A stretch of 64,000 bases of DNA from positions 434,001-498,000 of the forward strand of contig NC_017585.1 in the NCBI RefSeq assembly GCF_000240165.1. Reading direction: 5' to 3'. The notes below the pieces were generated by a model, which was not told the DNA's origin, did no database searches, and saw nothing but the letters and a program-made list of their open reading frames with translations. The DNA comes from Streptantibioticus cattleyicolor NRRL 8057 = DSM 46488 (lineage in GTDB: Bacteria; Actinomycetota; Actinomycetes; Streptomycetales; Streptomycetaceae). Positions 7,693-15,747 of the stretch are shown here, piece after piece. How positions within the stretch are numbered: position 1 is the stretch's first letter; each line of letters opens with the position of its first letter. The translations under genes and the position numbers were made by a program.

Positions 7693-8880
7693 GTGCTGAC
7701 GTGGCGTGGACTCCTGCGGGTGGCCGGTGATCCGGCGCTCGCGGTCCTGATCGGGGTCGGCGGTTCGCTGGCCGGGGTGCTGTACCGGCCGGCGGGCTGG
7801 GCGCCGTTCGACGCCTGGGCCTGCGGGCTCACCTGGCTGACGGCGCTGCCGCTGGCGGTGCGGCGGCCGGCTCCGGCCGCCGTGCTGGTGACCTCGTGCG
7901 CGGCGTACGCGGCGTACCTGTCGCTGGGTTACGTGCCGTCGCTCAACTGGTGGGCGATGGTGGTCGCGTTGGTGAACGTGGCCGCGTGGCGTCCGTCGCG
8001 GATCGCGGTGCCGGCCGCCGCGCTGACGGTGGCCACGTTGCTCTACAGCGGGGTGGTCGGGCGCCTGCCGCTGCTGCTGAGCTGCATGCAGGCGCTGCTG
8101 ATCGCGCCGGTGGCGTATCTCATCGGGCGCGCGGGGCGCCGGGCCGCCGAACGCAACGTGCGCCTGCGCGTCCTCGCCCGTCAGCTCGCCGAGGAGCAGC
8201 AGGCCCGGGAGCAGCGCGCGGTGATGGACGAACGGGTGCGCATCGCCCGCGAACTCCACGACGTGGTGGCCCACCACATGTCGGTGATCTCCGTCCAGGC
8301 GGGCCTCGCCGAGTACATCTTCGACTCGGCGCCGGAGACCGCGCGTACCGCCGTCGGCTCCATCGGGACGGCGAGCCGGGAGGCCCTGTCGGATCTGCGG
8401 CGGCTGCTGACCGTGCTCCGCGACGACCGCGACGAACGGGACGCGGGCCGAACGGACGCCGGCCACGCCGACGTCCCGCGCGCCATGCCCGAGCTGCGCA
8501 ACGTGGGCGAACTGGCCGAACGCATCGGCATGACCGGCGTCACCGTCACCGTCGAAACCCTCGGCCGCCCCCGCCAGCTCGCCCCCGGCCTCGAACTGTG
8601 CGCCTACCGCGTCGTCCAGGAGGCGCTGACCAACGTCGTCAAACACGCCGGACCCGCACGGGCGGAGGTCGTCGTCCACTACCGCCCCGAGGAACTGCGC
8701 ATCACCGTGCGCGACGACGGCGGGCGGGGCCACCCCGTCCTGTCCGCCACCGGCACCGGGCACGGACTGATCAACATGCGCGAACGCGCCCGCGTCTGCG
8801 GCGGCACGCTCTCCGCCGGCGCGCGGCCGGGCGGCGGGTACGAGGTGGTGCTCACCCTGCCGCTGTCCTCGGGCGCCTGA
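7693..8880 (+). CDS. NarL-type two-component sensor histidine kinase (orphan)
   Basis: 395 residues from GTG 7693. About five hydrophobic segments fill residues 10-155 as the membrane sensor part. HisKA_3 follows with the phospho-His in VRIARELHDVVAHHMSVIS (near residue 190). The HATPase domain shows N-box LTNVVKHAG, DDGGRG (G1) and GTGHGLINMRERA (G2), ending VVLTLPLS. This type normally pairs with a LuxR-type response regulator encoded directly downstream, but none is present within several kilobases. Signal unknown. Confidence 0.88.
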   Translation: MLTWRGLLRVAGDPALAVLIGVGGSLAGVLYRPAGWAPFDAWACGLTWLTALPLAVRRPAPAAVLVTSCAAYAAYLSLGYVPSLNWWAMVVALVNVAAWRPSRIAVPAAALTVATLLYSGVVGRLPLLLSCMQALLIAPVAYLIGRAGRRAAERNVRLRVLARQLAEEQQAREQRAVMDERVRIARELHDVVAHHMSVISVQAGLAEYIFDSAPETARTAVGSIGTASREALSDLRRLLTVLRDDRDERDAGRTDAGHADVPRAMPELRNVGELAERIGMTGVTVTVETLGRPRQLAPGLELCAYRVVQEALTNVVKHAGPARAEVVVHYRPEELRITVRDDGGRGHPVLSATGTGHGLINMRERARVCGGTLSAGARPGGGYEVVLTLPLSSGA

Positions 8881-9004
8881 GACCGTGCCCGTCCGGGCGG
8901 ACACGGCGAGGCGCCCCCTCACGCCCCCCGACGCGAAGCGGCGCCTTCTGACGCTGTGTGCCGTTGCGGCCCTGGTCCGGCGGTCCCCCGATCCGTCGGC
9001 CGCG

Positions 9005-9184
9005 TCAACGGCTGGAATCCTCCGGTGCCTCCGGCGACGGGGTGAGGGAACGCCTCACCAGCCGGGCCGCCAGCCCGGTCCAGTCCGGCTCCTCGACGAA
9101 GTCGGCTTCCAGGCCCTCCTCGCCCTCGCGCAGGAAGGCGACCATCCTGTCGTGCGGCGACGAACGAGCGGTGGTCAGTTGCAT
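9005..9184 (-). CDS. Small acidic protein downstream of the ECF sigma factor
   Basis: 59 residues from ATG 9184, with AGGGGA 7-8 bases upstream. The sequence is acidic in the middle (LREGEEGLEADFVEEPDW) and has no membrane segment or recognisable domain. It lies 170 bases downstream of the sigma-factor gene on the same strand, so it could be co-transcribed and act as its partner or target. I do not recognise a family. Confidence 0.6.
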   Translation of the reverse strand: MQLTTARSSPHDRMVAFLREGEEGLEADFVEEPDWTGLAARLVRRSLTPSPEAPEDSSR

Positions 9185-9354
9185 GGCGAATCCCCTGTCA
9201 TGGTGGCTGCTTACTGCTCCGGGACGGCCGGACCCCGGACGGGGACGTGGAGTGTTCCCGCCCGGGGGCGTTGGGTCCCGTCCCGGGCCCACGGGCCACG
9301 CCGCACGTGGTGACCGTGAGCCCTAGACGTCAGCCAACGACCTTTCCGCCCGCT

Positions 9355-9906
9355 TCAGGAGATCCGGCGGGCCTTCTCCACGGCCCGGCGCAGTTCGCGG
9401 GAGACGGTGGGCGCCGACATGCCCAGCGCCTCGGCGATCTCGAAGCCCTTCAGATCCCACACCACGTGCAACTCCCAGATCCGGAACCGCCGTTCGTCGC
9501 CGATGGCGGCCTCCACCTCGGCCAGCAGGTCCAGGTAGCGCGCCGCCGCGGTGGTGGGGTCGGGGTCCCGTGGCCGGGGCGGCCAGGGCTCCGCGCCCTC
9601 CGGGAAGTCGTCGGTCGGCAGCTCCGCCGCCCTCCGCCTGCGCCGGAACTCCGAACGCACCCTGTTCCGTGCCACCGTCACCGCGAAGACGATCGGCGGA
9701 CGCCGGAACGCCCGTCCGGCCAGCACCTCCTTGAACATGGCCACCGCGACGTCCTGGGTGATCTCCTCGGCCAGGTGGTGGTCCCGGGACATCCGGGCCA
9801 CCGCCCGCAGTACCCTCGGGTACACCTGCTTGAGCAGATCGCCGAGGTACGCCTCCTGTTGCGATGTCAGGACCGGCCTGGGCGGATCACCGCCGTGTCG
9901 AGTCAT
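9355..9906 (-). CDS. ECF-type sigma-70 family RNA polymerase sigma factor
   Basis: 183 residues; GTG/ATG start at 9906 (MTRHGGD). Region 2 is recognisable at residues about 20-85 (LLKQVYPRVLRAVARM, AEEITQDVAVAMFKE, VFAVTVARNRVRSEFRRRRR). Region 4 is at about 125-180 (LHVVWDLKGFEIAEALGMSAPTVSRELRRAVEKARR), with the helix-turn-helix contacting the -35 element. A Pro/Asp-rich linker joins them. No anti-sigma gene with a zinc or membrane domain lies beside it; only the 59-residue protein follows. Regulon unknown. Confidence 0.85.
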   Translation of the reverse strand: MTRHGGDPPRPVLTSQQEAYLGDLLKQVYPRVLRAVARMSRDHHLAEEITQDVAVAMFKEVLAGRAFRRPPIVFAVTVARNRVRSEFRRRRRAAELPTDDFPEGAEPWPPRPRDPDPTTAAARYLDLLAEVEAAIGDERRFRIWELHVVWDLKGFEIAEALGMSAPTVSRELRRAVEKARRIS

Positions 9907-10038
9907 CGGCGCATGGTCCTTTCGGTTCGGGGGCCAACTCCCGCGCGTGCGGGGACATCACGTGGGACGCGCGGCGCCGGGATTTCTTTCATCCGGCGGC
10001 GCCGAAAGTTTCCCCGGCCCCGCTGCGTCCCAGCGGGC

Positions 10039-10173
10039 ATGAACACCCGTATCGCGCTCGTCCTGGCGCTCTCCGTCCTGCTGGGCCGCCTCGCCTACCG
10101 GCGCCCCGCCGTCGGCACGGCCGTCACCGTGGCCGCCACCGCCGCCGCCGTCCTGCTCACCGTCGTCCGCTGA
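10039..10173 (+). CDS. Small hydrophobic membrane protein
   Basis: 44 residues with two hydrophobic stretches (IALVLALSVLLG and VTVAATAAAVLLTVV) around a short basic loop RLAYRRP. ATG 10039 has only a weak AGCGGG upstream. The end overlaps the convergent TetR gene by 17 bases. It could be a two-helix hairpin membrane peptide; function unknown and coding status is moderate. Confidence 0.45.
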   Translation: MNTRIALVLALSVLLGRLAYRRPAVGTAVTVAATAAAVLLTVVR

Positions 10174-10741
10174 CCTCCGGGCCGTCGCCCATCAACGTCC
10201 GCAGTGCCGCGGTCAGTTCGGTCACGTCGACGGGGTCCTCGTCGCGCAGGGCGCGCAGTAGGGCCCCGTCGAGCAGGAGAGCGGTCGCGGTGGCGGCGGC
10301 GGGGGTGGTGTGGGCGCGCAGGACGCGGACCAGGCCGTCGAACCACAGGTGGGCGAGGGGACGCAGTTCGGGGCGGCGGGCGGCGGCGGTGTACAGCTCG
10401 GCCTCGATCAGCGCGCGCGGCCGGTCCTCGGCGTAGCGGGCGGCCAGTGCGGCGAGGGCGGCCGGGACGTCGTCGCTGTCGCGCAGCGCCGTCGCCCAGG
10501 CGCGCAGTTCCTCGGTCCAGCGGGCGGCGGCGTGCTCCAGCGCGGCCCGGCTGAGGTCGGCCAGGTCCGTGAAGTAGTACGTGGTCGCGCCCAGCGGCAC
10601 CCCGGCGCGGGCGGCGACCAGGCGGTGGCTGAGCCCGTGGATGCCGGTATCGGGGATGAGCGCGCAGGCGGCCTCCACGATGGCCCGGCGCCGACCCTCC
10701 GGATCGCGGCGGCGGCCCCGTGGCGCGTCGCGGCCGGTCAA
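10157..10741 (-). CDS. TetR-family repressor of the SMR efflux gene
   Basis: 194 residues if translation starts at the TTG at 10741, which overlaps the SMR stop codon as TTGA and gives tight coupling. N-terminal HTH: AIVEAACALIPDTGIHGLSHRLVAARAGVPLGATTYYF (helices 1-4). A TetR_C-like helical domain follows, including LIEAELYTAAARRPELRPLA. As second gene of a unit with a small multidrug pump it probably represses that unit through the palindrome at 11083-11110. The start codon is the main uncertainty. Confidence 0.82.
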   Translation of the reverse strand: MTGRDAPRGRRRDPEGRRRAIVEAACALIPDTGIHGLSHRLVAARAGVPLGATTYYFTDLADLSRAALEHAAARWTEELRAWATALRDSDDVPAALAALAARYAEDRPRALIEAELYTAAARRPELRPLAHLWFDGLVRVLRAHTTPAAATATALLLDGALLRALRDEDPVDVTELTAALRTLMGDGPEVSGRR

Positions 10742-11061
10742 TGGGCACCGCCCAGGTTGAGCACCACGACCCCGGCGATCACCAGCGCCACGCCGAGCAC
10801 CTTCGCCGCGGTGAGCGGTTCGTGCAGGAACAACGCGCCGATCAGCACGATCAGCGTGGTGCCGAGCCCGGACCACATCGCGTATCCGACACCGACGTGC
10901 AGCCCGCGGCCGATGGCCCGCGCCAGGGCGAGGAACGCCACGGCGTAGCACGCCAGACAGGCCGCGGTGGGCCACAGCCGGGTGAAGCCGGCGGTGGCCT
11001 TCAACAGGCTGGTGCCGGCCACCTCGGTGATGATCGCCAGGAGCAGGAACAGATAGGCCAC
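10738..11061 (-). CDS. Small multidrug resistance (SMR/EmrE-SugE type) efflux protein
   Basis: 107 residues, the standard SMR length, from GTG 11061 with GGGAGGG 9-11 bases upstream. Four transmembrane helices: YLFLLLAIITEVAGTSLLKA with the essential Glu14 in TM1, then ACYAVAFLALARAI, VGYAMWSGLGTTLIVLIGALF and LGVALVIAGVVVLNL. The family exports lipophilic cations in exchange for protons as dimers, and GYAMWSG is a family signature. Coupled to the downstream TetR gene. Confidence 0.92.
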   Translation of the reverse strand: MAYLFLLLAIITEVAGTSLLKATAGFTRLWPTAACLACYAVAFLALARAIGRGLHVGVGYAMWSGLGTTLIVLIGALFLHEPLTAAKVLGVALVIAGVVVLNLGGAH

Positions 11062-11082
11062 GGAACCGCCCTCCCACCGACA

Positions 11083-11110
11083 TGTACAGCCGTACTAGTA
11101 CGACCGTACA
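11083..11110. promoter_or_regulatory. 28-bp palindromic operator between SMR and sigJ
   Basis: TGTACA..TGTACA-like inverted repeat, centred on GTACTAGTAC, with 24 of 28 positions symmetric. It lies 22 bases upstream of the SMR start and 50 upstream of sigJ, where a TetR dimer would block both divergent promoters. Confidence 0.7.
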
Positions 11111-11160
11111 ACAAGGGGGCCGGGGCTCCGGGGCCCGCCGTACCCGGTAGCGTCCAGCCC

Positions 11161-12036
11161 GTGACCGCACTCGAACTCTTCCAGGAGCACCGGCCGATGC
11201 TGTTCGGCATCGCCTACCGGATGCTGGGCAGCGCCGCGGACGCGGAGGACGTCGTCCAGGACGCGTGGCTGCGGTGGCACGGCGTGGACGCGGACTCGGT
11301 CGCCGAGCCGCGCGCCTACCTCGCCCGGACGGTGACCAACTTGTCCATCAACAAGCTGCGTTCGGCCGCCGCGCGGCGTGAGGCGTACGTCGGTCCGTGG
11401 CTCCCCGAGCCGTTGGTGGAGGCGGCCGGAGCGGCGGACGCGGACGGCGGGGTGGAACGGGCCGAGGACGTCTCGCTGGCGATGCTGGTCGTGCTGGAGA
11501 CGCTGTCGCCGCTGGAGCGGGCGGTGTTCGTGCTGCGCGAGGTCTTCGGCTTCTCGCACCGGGAGATCGCCGAGGCCACCGACCGCAGCGAGGCCGCGGT
11601 ACGCCAGGTGGCGACCCGGGCCCGCGACCACGTCCGGGCCCGGCGTCCCCGTTACGACGCCCCGGCCGCGCTGCGCCGCCGGCTCACCGACGACTTCCTC
11701 GCCGCGTGCGCCGGCGGCGACCTCAACCAGGTGCTGGCGCTGCTCGCGCCGGACGTCACCGCGTGGAGCGACGGCGGCGGCAAGGTGCGTGCCGCGCTGC
11801 GTCCGGTGCACGGCGCCGACAAGGTGGCCCGCTGGATCCTGGGCGTCATGGCGACCTCGATCCCCGACTTCGGCGCGCACCGGGTCGACGTCAACGGCCG
11901 CCCTGGTCTGCTGATCACCTCCGGTGGCGTGCCGGACACGGTGTGCTGTGCCGAGTTCGCCGAGGACGGCACCGTCACCGCGCTGCACCTGGTGCGCAAC
12001 CCCCACAAGCTGCGCCGCGCTCAGCCGCCGTTGTGA
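11161..12036 (+). CDS. sigJ: SigJ-type (ECF41) RNA polymerase sigma factor with SnoaL-like C-terminal domain
   Basis: 291 residues from GTG 11161. Region 2 (FQEHRPMLFGIAYRMLGSAADAEDVVQDAWLRW) and region 4 (LSPLERAVFVLREVFGFSHREIAEATDRSEAAVRQVATRARDHV) are clear. A 110-residue C-terminal extension of the SnoaL/NTF2 fold includes DFLAACAGGDLNQVLALLAPDV and ends in the NPHKL motif typical of ECF41 factors, whose extension modulates sigma activity. ECF41 genes usually adjoin a carboxymuconolactone decarboxylase or oxidoreductase; here the neighbour is an SMR pump instead. Confidence 0.9.
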   Translation: MTALELFQEHRPMLFGIAYRMLGSAADAEDVVQDAWLRWHGVDADSVAEPRAYLARTVTNLSINKLRSAAARREAYVGPWLPEPLVEAAGAADADGGVERAEDVSLAMLVVLETLSPLERAVFVLREVFGFSHREIAEATDRSEAAVRQVATRARDHVRARRPRYDAPAALRRRLTDDFLAACAGGDLNQVLALLAPDVTAWSDGGGKVRAALRPVHGADKVARWILGVMATSIPDFGAHRVDVNGRPGLLITSGGVPDTVCCAEFAEDGTVTALHLVRNPHKLRRAQPPL

Positions 12037-12782
12037 CGCGTGGCGACCCGGGTGCGGCGGGTGAACGCGGTGAGCGCGACGACGGCGAGGACCGCCAGCC
12101 AGACGAGGCTGTGCAGCAGCGGGACGGGCGCCGGGTGGTGCGTGAAGCCGGCCTGGAGGCTGGTCTGGAGCGAGCCGTAGCTGGGCAGCAGGCCGAGCAC
12201 GGGGTTGTCGGCGGTGGTGCTGGCGACGGGGTTCTGCGGGGCCAGGTCGATGATGCTGATCATGATGATGGCGACCATGCCCTCCACCTCGCCGGGGAGG
12301 AAGAGGGCGAGGAAGAGCCCCATCACCCCGTAGACGAGCGAGACCGCCAGCACCGCCAGCCACAGCAGCCACGGCTGCTCCGGCGACCAGTACAGCAGCA
12401 TCCAGGCGGTGGCGTACGCGCTCACCAGCACCGCCGCGGCCAGCAGCGCGGCCAGCTTGGCGGCGAGCAGCGCCCGGCGCGGGTACCCGGCGGCGGCCAG
12501 CCGCCGGTCGAAGGCGCCGGTGCGGCGGGCCGCGCCGAACATCAGGAAGCCCACCAGCAGCGACACCGCGTTGAGCGAACCGCTGATCATGGTGATCTTG
12601 TCGCCGCCGGCGTGGACGAACGTCCCGGTGGCCCGCAGCAGGAACGGGAACGGCCGCCGCGTGGTGAGCTTCTCCGCCACGGTGATCCACAGCGGGACGA
12701 AGACGACCAGCAGCACCGCGGCCAGCCGGTTCCGGGTCAGCGCCAGCAGCGCGTACCCGCAGGCCACCCGGTAGGCGCTCAC
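12021..12782 (-). CDS. ABC-2 type transporter permease
   Basis: 253 residues with six hydrophobic segments (for example LAAVLLVVFVPLWITV, LNAVSLLVGFLMFG, LLAALLAAAVLVSAYATAWMLLY, WLAVLAVSLVYGVMGLFLALF, MVAIIMISII, LVWLAVLAVVALTAF). It is coupled to the upstream ATPase gene by a 4-base overlap and convergent with sigJ (16-base overlap). With one ATPase it would form a drug or lipid exporter of ABC-2 type. Substrate unknown. Confidence 0.85.
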   Translation of the reverse strand: MSAYRVACGYALLALTRNRLAAVLLVVFVPLWITVAEKLTTRRPFPFLLRATGTFVHAGGDKITMISGSLNAVSLLVGFLMFGAARRTGAFDRRLAAAGYPRRALLAAKLAALLAAAVLVSAYATAWMLLYWSPEQPWLLWLAVLAVSLVYGVMGLFLALFLPGEVEGMVAIIMISIIDLAPQNPVASTTADNPVLGLLPSYGSLQTSLQAGFTHHPAPVPLLHSLVWLAVLAVVALTAFTRRTRVATRHNGG

Positions 12783-13417
12783 GCCGCCGCCCCGCGGGCC
12801 GGTGCCAGCACGCCGTCCCGCAGCCGGTACAGCGCGTCGAGGCGTTCGGTGTCGTAGGCGAGGTGGGAGACGACCACCACGGTGCGGCCGGCCCGCCGCA
12901 GCCCGGCGGCGACCTCCCAGAAGCGCAGGTAGGTCTCCCAGTCGAAGCCCTGGTACGGCTCGTCGAGCAGCACCACGTCCGGGTCGTGCATCAGGGCGAG
13001 CACCAGGTTGAGTTTCTGCCGGGTGCCTCCGCTGAGCACCTTGACCGGTTCGTCGCGGTAGGCGGTCAGCCCCAGCACGGCGACCAGCTCGTCGGCCCGG
13101 TCGAGCCGGTCCAGCCGGTAGGCGATCTGGAACAGCCGCAGATGCTGACGTGGCGTCAACTCCTCGTCCAGCACGGGCTGTTGCGGGCAGTAGCCGAGCG
13201 TGCCGCGGATGCTTACGGTGCCGCCGTCCGGCCGCAGGTCGCCGCTGAGGACACGGAGCAGTGTCGTCTTGCCCGCGCCGTTCTCCCCGACCACCCCGAC
13301 GACCTGCCCGGGCGGGGCCTGGAGGCTGACGCCGCGCAGTACCCGCCGGGCGCCGTACGCCTTGCGCACCGCCGTCACCCGCAGGCTCGGCACGGCGCCG
13401 GACCGCCCGGCGGTCAC
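12779..13417 (-). CDS. ABC transporter ATP-binding protein
   Basis: 212 residues from GTG 13417, one base after the stress-protein stop codon. Walker A GENGAGKTT, Q-loop region CPQQP, signature LSGGTRQK (Thr replaces the usual Gln in LSGGQ), Walker B VVLLDEP and the switch His in VVSH are all present, so it should hydrolyse ATP. It partners the permease encoded next (4-base overlap). The three-gene arrangement stress protein/ATPase/permease suggests co-expression. Confidence 0.9.
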   Translation of the reverse strand: MTAGRSGAVPSLRVTAVRKAYGARRVLRGVSLQAPPGQVVGVVGENGAGKTTLLRVLSGDLRPDGGTVSIRGTLGYCPQQPVLDEELTPRQHLRLFQIAYRLDRLDRADELVAVLGLTAYRDEPVKVLSGGTRQKLNLVLALMHDPDVVLLDEPYQGFDWETYLRFWEVAAGLRRAGRTVVVVSHLAYDTERLDALYRLRDGVLAPARGAAA

Positions 13418-13418
13418 G

Positions 13419-13925
13419 TCACGTCCCCGCCGCTCCCCGGCCGGTCGGGACCCCGGCGCGCCGCAGCGCCGCCCTGGCCTGCTCGGCGTGGCCACCGCGG
13501 GCGATCACGTCGTAGCGGGAGGCGACCAGGGCCTGGGTGGAGGAGAAGTCACGGCGGCCACCGGTCGCGGCGTGGCCGACGAATCCGAAGACCGCGCCCC
13601 ACAACGCGCCGATCAGCAGACCGCCCAGGATCAGCCCGAGCCACGCCGGGCCCCGGGTGAACAGGGAGACCAGCAACCCCATGAACAGGCCGAACCACGC
13701 ACCGCTCGCGGCACCGGCGGCGGCTGCCTTGCCCCGGGTCAGCCGTCCCGTCACCCGTTCCACCAGCCGCAGGTCGGACCCGACGATGTCCAGGTGTTCC
13801 ACCGGGAACTGGTCGTCGGAGAGGCGGTCCACCGCGGCCTGCGCCTCCTGGTAGGTGTCGTAGCTCGCCACCGTGTTCCACGCCGCGCTGATCGGGTCGA
13901 CCGGGGTTGGATCGAACTGGGTCAT
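13419..13925 (-). CDS. General stress protein (YflT/GS17M domain) with glycine-rich membrane hairpin
   Basis: 168 residues from ATG 13925, with GGGAGGA upstream. The N-terminal half resembles the heat-induced YflT/general stress 17M domain (VASYDTYQEAQAAVDRLSD and PVEHLDIVGSDLRLVERVTGRLTRGKAAAAGAASGAWFG). The centre has two glycine-zipper hydrophobic helices (FGLFMGLLVSLF and LGLILGGLLIGALWGAVFGFVG). The C-terminus (YDVIARGGHAEQARAALRRAG) is the family's second half. Function is unproven; family members are stress-induced. Confidence 0.85.
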   Translation of the reverse strand: MTQFDPTPVDPISAAWNTVASYDTYQEAQAAVDRLSDDQFPVEHLDIVGSDLRLVERVTGRLTRGKAAAAGAASGAWFGLFMGLLVSLFTRGPAWLGLILGGLLIGALWGAVFGFVGHAATGGRRDFSSTQALVASRYDVIARGGHAEQARAALRRAGVPTGRGAAGT

Positions 13926-14050
13926 GGCGTCCTCCCGATTCCGGTTGCACAGGTCGCCTGCCCGGCGGGACGGCCGGTACGCCACCGTGTCGGGCCCGCG
14001 GCCGGGCGGCCCCGTCCCGGCGGTACGGGGCCGTCCGGCGGCACCGGCCC

Positions 14051-14081
14051 GCCCGTCCGCGCTTGGGGGGCGCGGACGGGC
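14051..14081 (-). terminator. Hairpin terminator of the small secreted protein gene
   Basis: Perfect 12-bp stem GCCCGTCCGCGC with a 7-base G-rich (C-rich on the transcript) loop, 13 bases beyond the stop codon at 14094. Confidence 0.65.
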
Positions 14082-14093
14082 TGCCCGGACGGC

Positions 14094-14441
14094 TCAGCCG
14101 ACCTTGATGGCGTGGACGTACACGAGCGGGTACCAGGTGCTGCTGTACAGGAAGTCCTTCCCCGGCTCGACCGTGGCGGTGAGGGAGGAAGGGGCGCAGT
14201 CGGTGGACAGGTAGACCTTCACCGGCTTGTCGGTGTGGTTGACGAACCCCTGCGGACCGCCCCAGGTGGTGCCCCAGTCGTGGTAGCAGTAGCCGTCCTG
14301 CGGGTTGGTGATCCGGCTGAGGCCGCCCTTGATGAACTCCACGTTCCCGGTGGCCGCCTGGGCGGCGCCGGAGGTGGCGAACAGGGCGGCGGCGGAGAGC
14401 GCGGCGACCGCCGGAGCGGCGATGCGGGCCTTGATGCGCAT
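14094..14441 (-). CDS. Small secreted protein of unknown function
   Basis: 115 residues from ATG 14441 with GGGGGAAA upstream. A classical Sec signal peptide (MRIKARIAAPAVAALSAAAL) is followed by a likely cleavage at AAQA. The mature part of about 85 residues is rich in aromatic residues and Gly (GYCYHDWGTTWGGPQGF, FLYSSTWYPLVYVHAIKV) and has two Cys that could form a disulfide. Probably a beta-rich extracellular protein; no family recognised. It has its own terminator. Confidence 0.75.
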   Translation of the reverse strand: MRIKARIAAPAVAALSAAALFATSGAAQAATGNVEFIKGGLSRITNPQDGYCYHDWGTTWGGPQGFVNHTDKPVKVYLSTDCAPSSLTATVEPGKDFLYSSTWYPLVYVHAIKVG

Positions 14442-14636
14442 GATGGTGTTTCCCCCTTGGAAACGCGGTCGGTCGTGGTCGGCGGAGGCGCCGTGGCCGT
14501 CGGCGCGCGGCGGCGTCCGCACCGGGCGACGCTATGGGCGCGTGTTATCCCCGTGTTATCCGGTAGGGGGCGGTAAGGCCGCTGGGGCGGAGCGGCGAGA
14601 ATGGTGGCCGTTGTCCGTCCGCCATGGGGGTTCGTC

Positions 14637-15371
14637 ATGCTCGGTCGTGTCGCCGGTGCCGTGGTGCCGTTCTGCGGGCGGCTGACGGTGACGGCCGACG
14701 CGGGCGCCGTGGTGCCGCCGGGCGCCATCGTGGTCGCCAACCACACCTCGCTGGCGGATCCAGCGGTGGTGCTGGCCGCGTTGCACCGGCTGGGGGTGCG
14801 GCCGGTGGTGCTGGCCGCCGCCGGGCTGTGGCGGGTGCCGGTGCTGGGGCGGGTGTTGGCACGGGAGGGCCACGTGCCGGTGCACCGGGACGACCCTCGG
14901 GCGGGGTGGGCGCTGCCGGCGGCGCGGGCGGCGCTGGACGCGGGGCGGCCGGTGCTGATCTATCCGGAGGGCGGTCTGCCGCGCCGCCGGGACGCCGCCG
15001 AGGCGCCGCCCCGCCCGTTCCGCGCCGGCCTGTTCCACCTCGCGCGCACCACCGGCGCCCCGGTCGTCCCGCTCGGGCAGGCCGGTGCCCGCCGGCTGCT
15101 GTCGGGCGGCCCGGCCGGACAGGTCGCCAGGGCGCTGTCCGCCCCGCTGCGCCGCCCCGCGCTCCACGTCCACCTCGGCGCCCCGCTGCGGCTGACCGGC
15201 CCCCGGCCCGACGCCCTGGCCCAGGCCCACCACGCCGTCACCGCCGCCTGGCGCACCGCCGCACGGCACCTCGGCGAACCGGTCCCCGAACCGTCAGGGC
15301 TCACAGACTCTGCGGAGGCAGCCGCACCACCTGGACGAAGAACTCGTCGATCTGGCGGACGGCGGAGATGA
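14637..15371 (+). CDS. 1-acyl-glycerol-3-phosphate acyltransferase-like (PlsC family)
   Basis: About 244 residues from ATG 14637 (GGGGG upstream); an in-frame ATG at 14601 is the alternative. PlsC motifs: catalytic NHTSLADP (HX4D), then VPVHRDDP and the glycerophosphate motif YPEGGLPRR (usually FPEGTRS), then VPLG. It would transfer an acyl chain from acyl-CoA or ACP to lysophosphatidate or a related acceptor at the membrane. The last 71 bases overlap the convergent response regulator, and the C-terminal tail is Arg-rich and probably not conserved. Confidence 0.82.
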   Translation: MLGRVAGAVVPFCGRLTVTADAGAVVPPGAIVVANHTSLADPAVVLAALHRLGVRPVVLAAAGLWRVPVLGRVLAREGHVPVHRDDPRAGWALPAARAALDAGRPVLIYPEGGLPRRRDAAEAPPRPFRAGLFHLARTTGAPVVPLGQAGARRLLSGGPAGQVARALSAPLRRPALHVHLGAPLRLTGPRPDALAQAHHAVTAAWRTAARHLGEPVPEPSGLTDSAEAAAPPGRRTRRSGGRRR

Positions 15372-15747
15372 ACTGCTCCAGGTCCACCGGCTTGGTGACG
15401 TAGGCGTTGGCGTGCAGCTTGTAGCTGCGCAGGATGTCCTCCTCGGCGGCGGAGGTGGTCAGGACGACGACCGGGATGTGGGACAGCTCGGGGTCGGACT
15501 TGATCTGCTCCAGCACCTGGCGGCCGTCGTACTTGGGCAGGTTGAGGTCGAGCAGGATCAGGTCGGGGCGGGGCGCGCCGGCGTGGGCGCCGCGCCGGTA
15601 GAGGAAGTCGAGCGCCTCCTCGCCGTCCCGGGCGACGTGCAGCGTGTTGCCGATCTTGTTGTCCTCGAACGCCTCGCGGGTCATCAGCTCGTCCCCGGGG
15701 TCGTCCTCGACGAGCAGGACGTCGATGGGGCGGGCGGGCGTGGTCAT
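15301..15747 (-). CDS. Single-domain response regulator (Rcp1/CheY-like)
   Basis: 148 residues from ATG 15747, whose ATGA overlaps the kinase stop. Receiver signatures: acidic pair VEDDPGDELM, phospho-Asp in LILLDLNLPKYDG, Thr in VVLTTS, Lys in YVTKPVD. Of the Rcp1 type, usually linked to CHASE3/phytochrome-like kinases, with a slightly extended loop (YRRGAHAGAPRP). No output domain, so it relays phosphate or acts by protein contact, probably with the SpoIIE phosphatase of the same operon. Confidence 0.92.
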   Translation of the reverse strand: MTTPARPIDVLLVEDDPGDELMTREAFEDNKIGNTLHVARDGEEALDFLYRRGAHAGAPRPDLILLDLNLPKYDGRQVLEQIKSDPELSHIPVVVLTTSAAEEDILRSYKLHANAYVTKPVDLEQFISAVRQIDEFFVQVVRLPPQSL

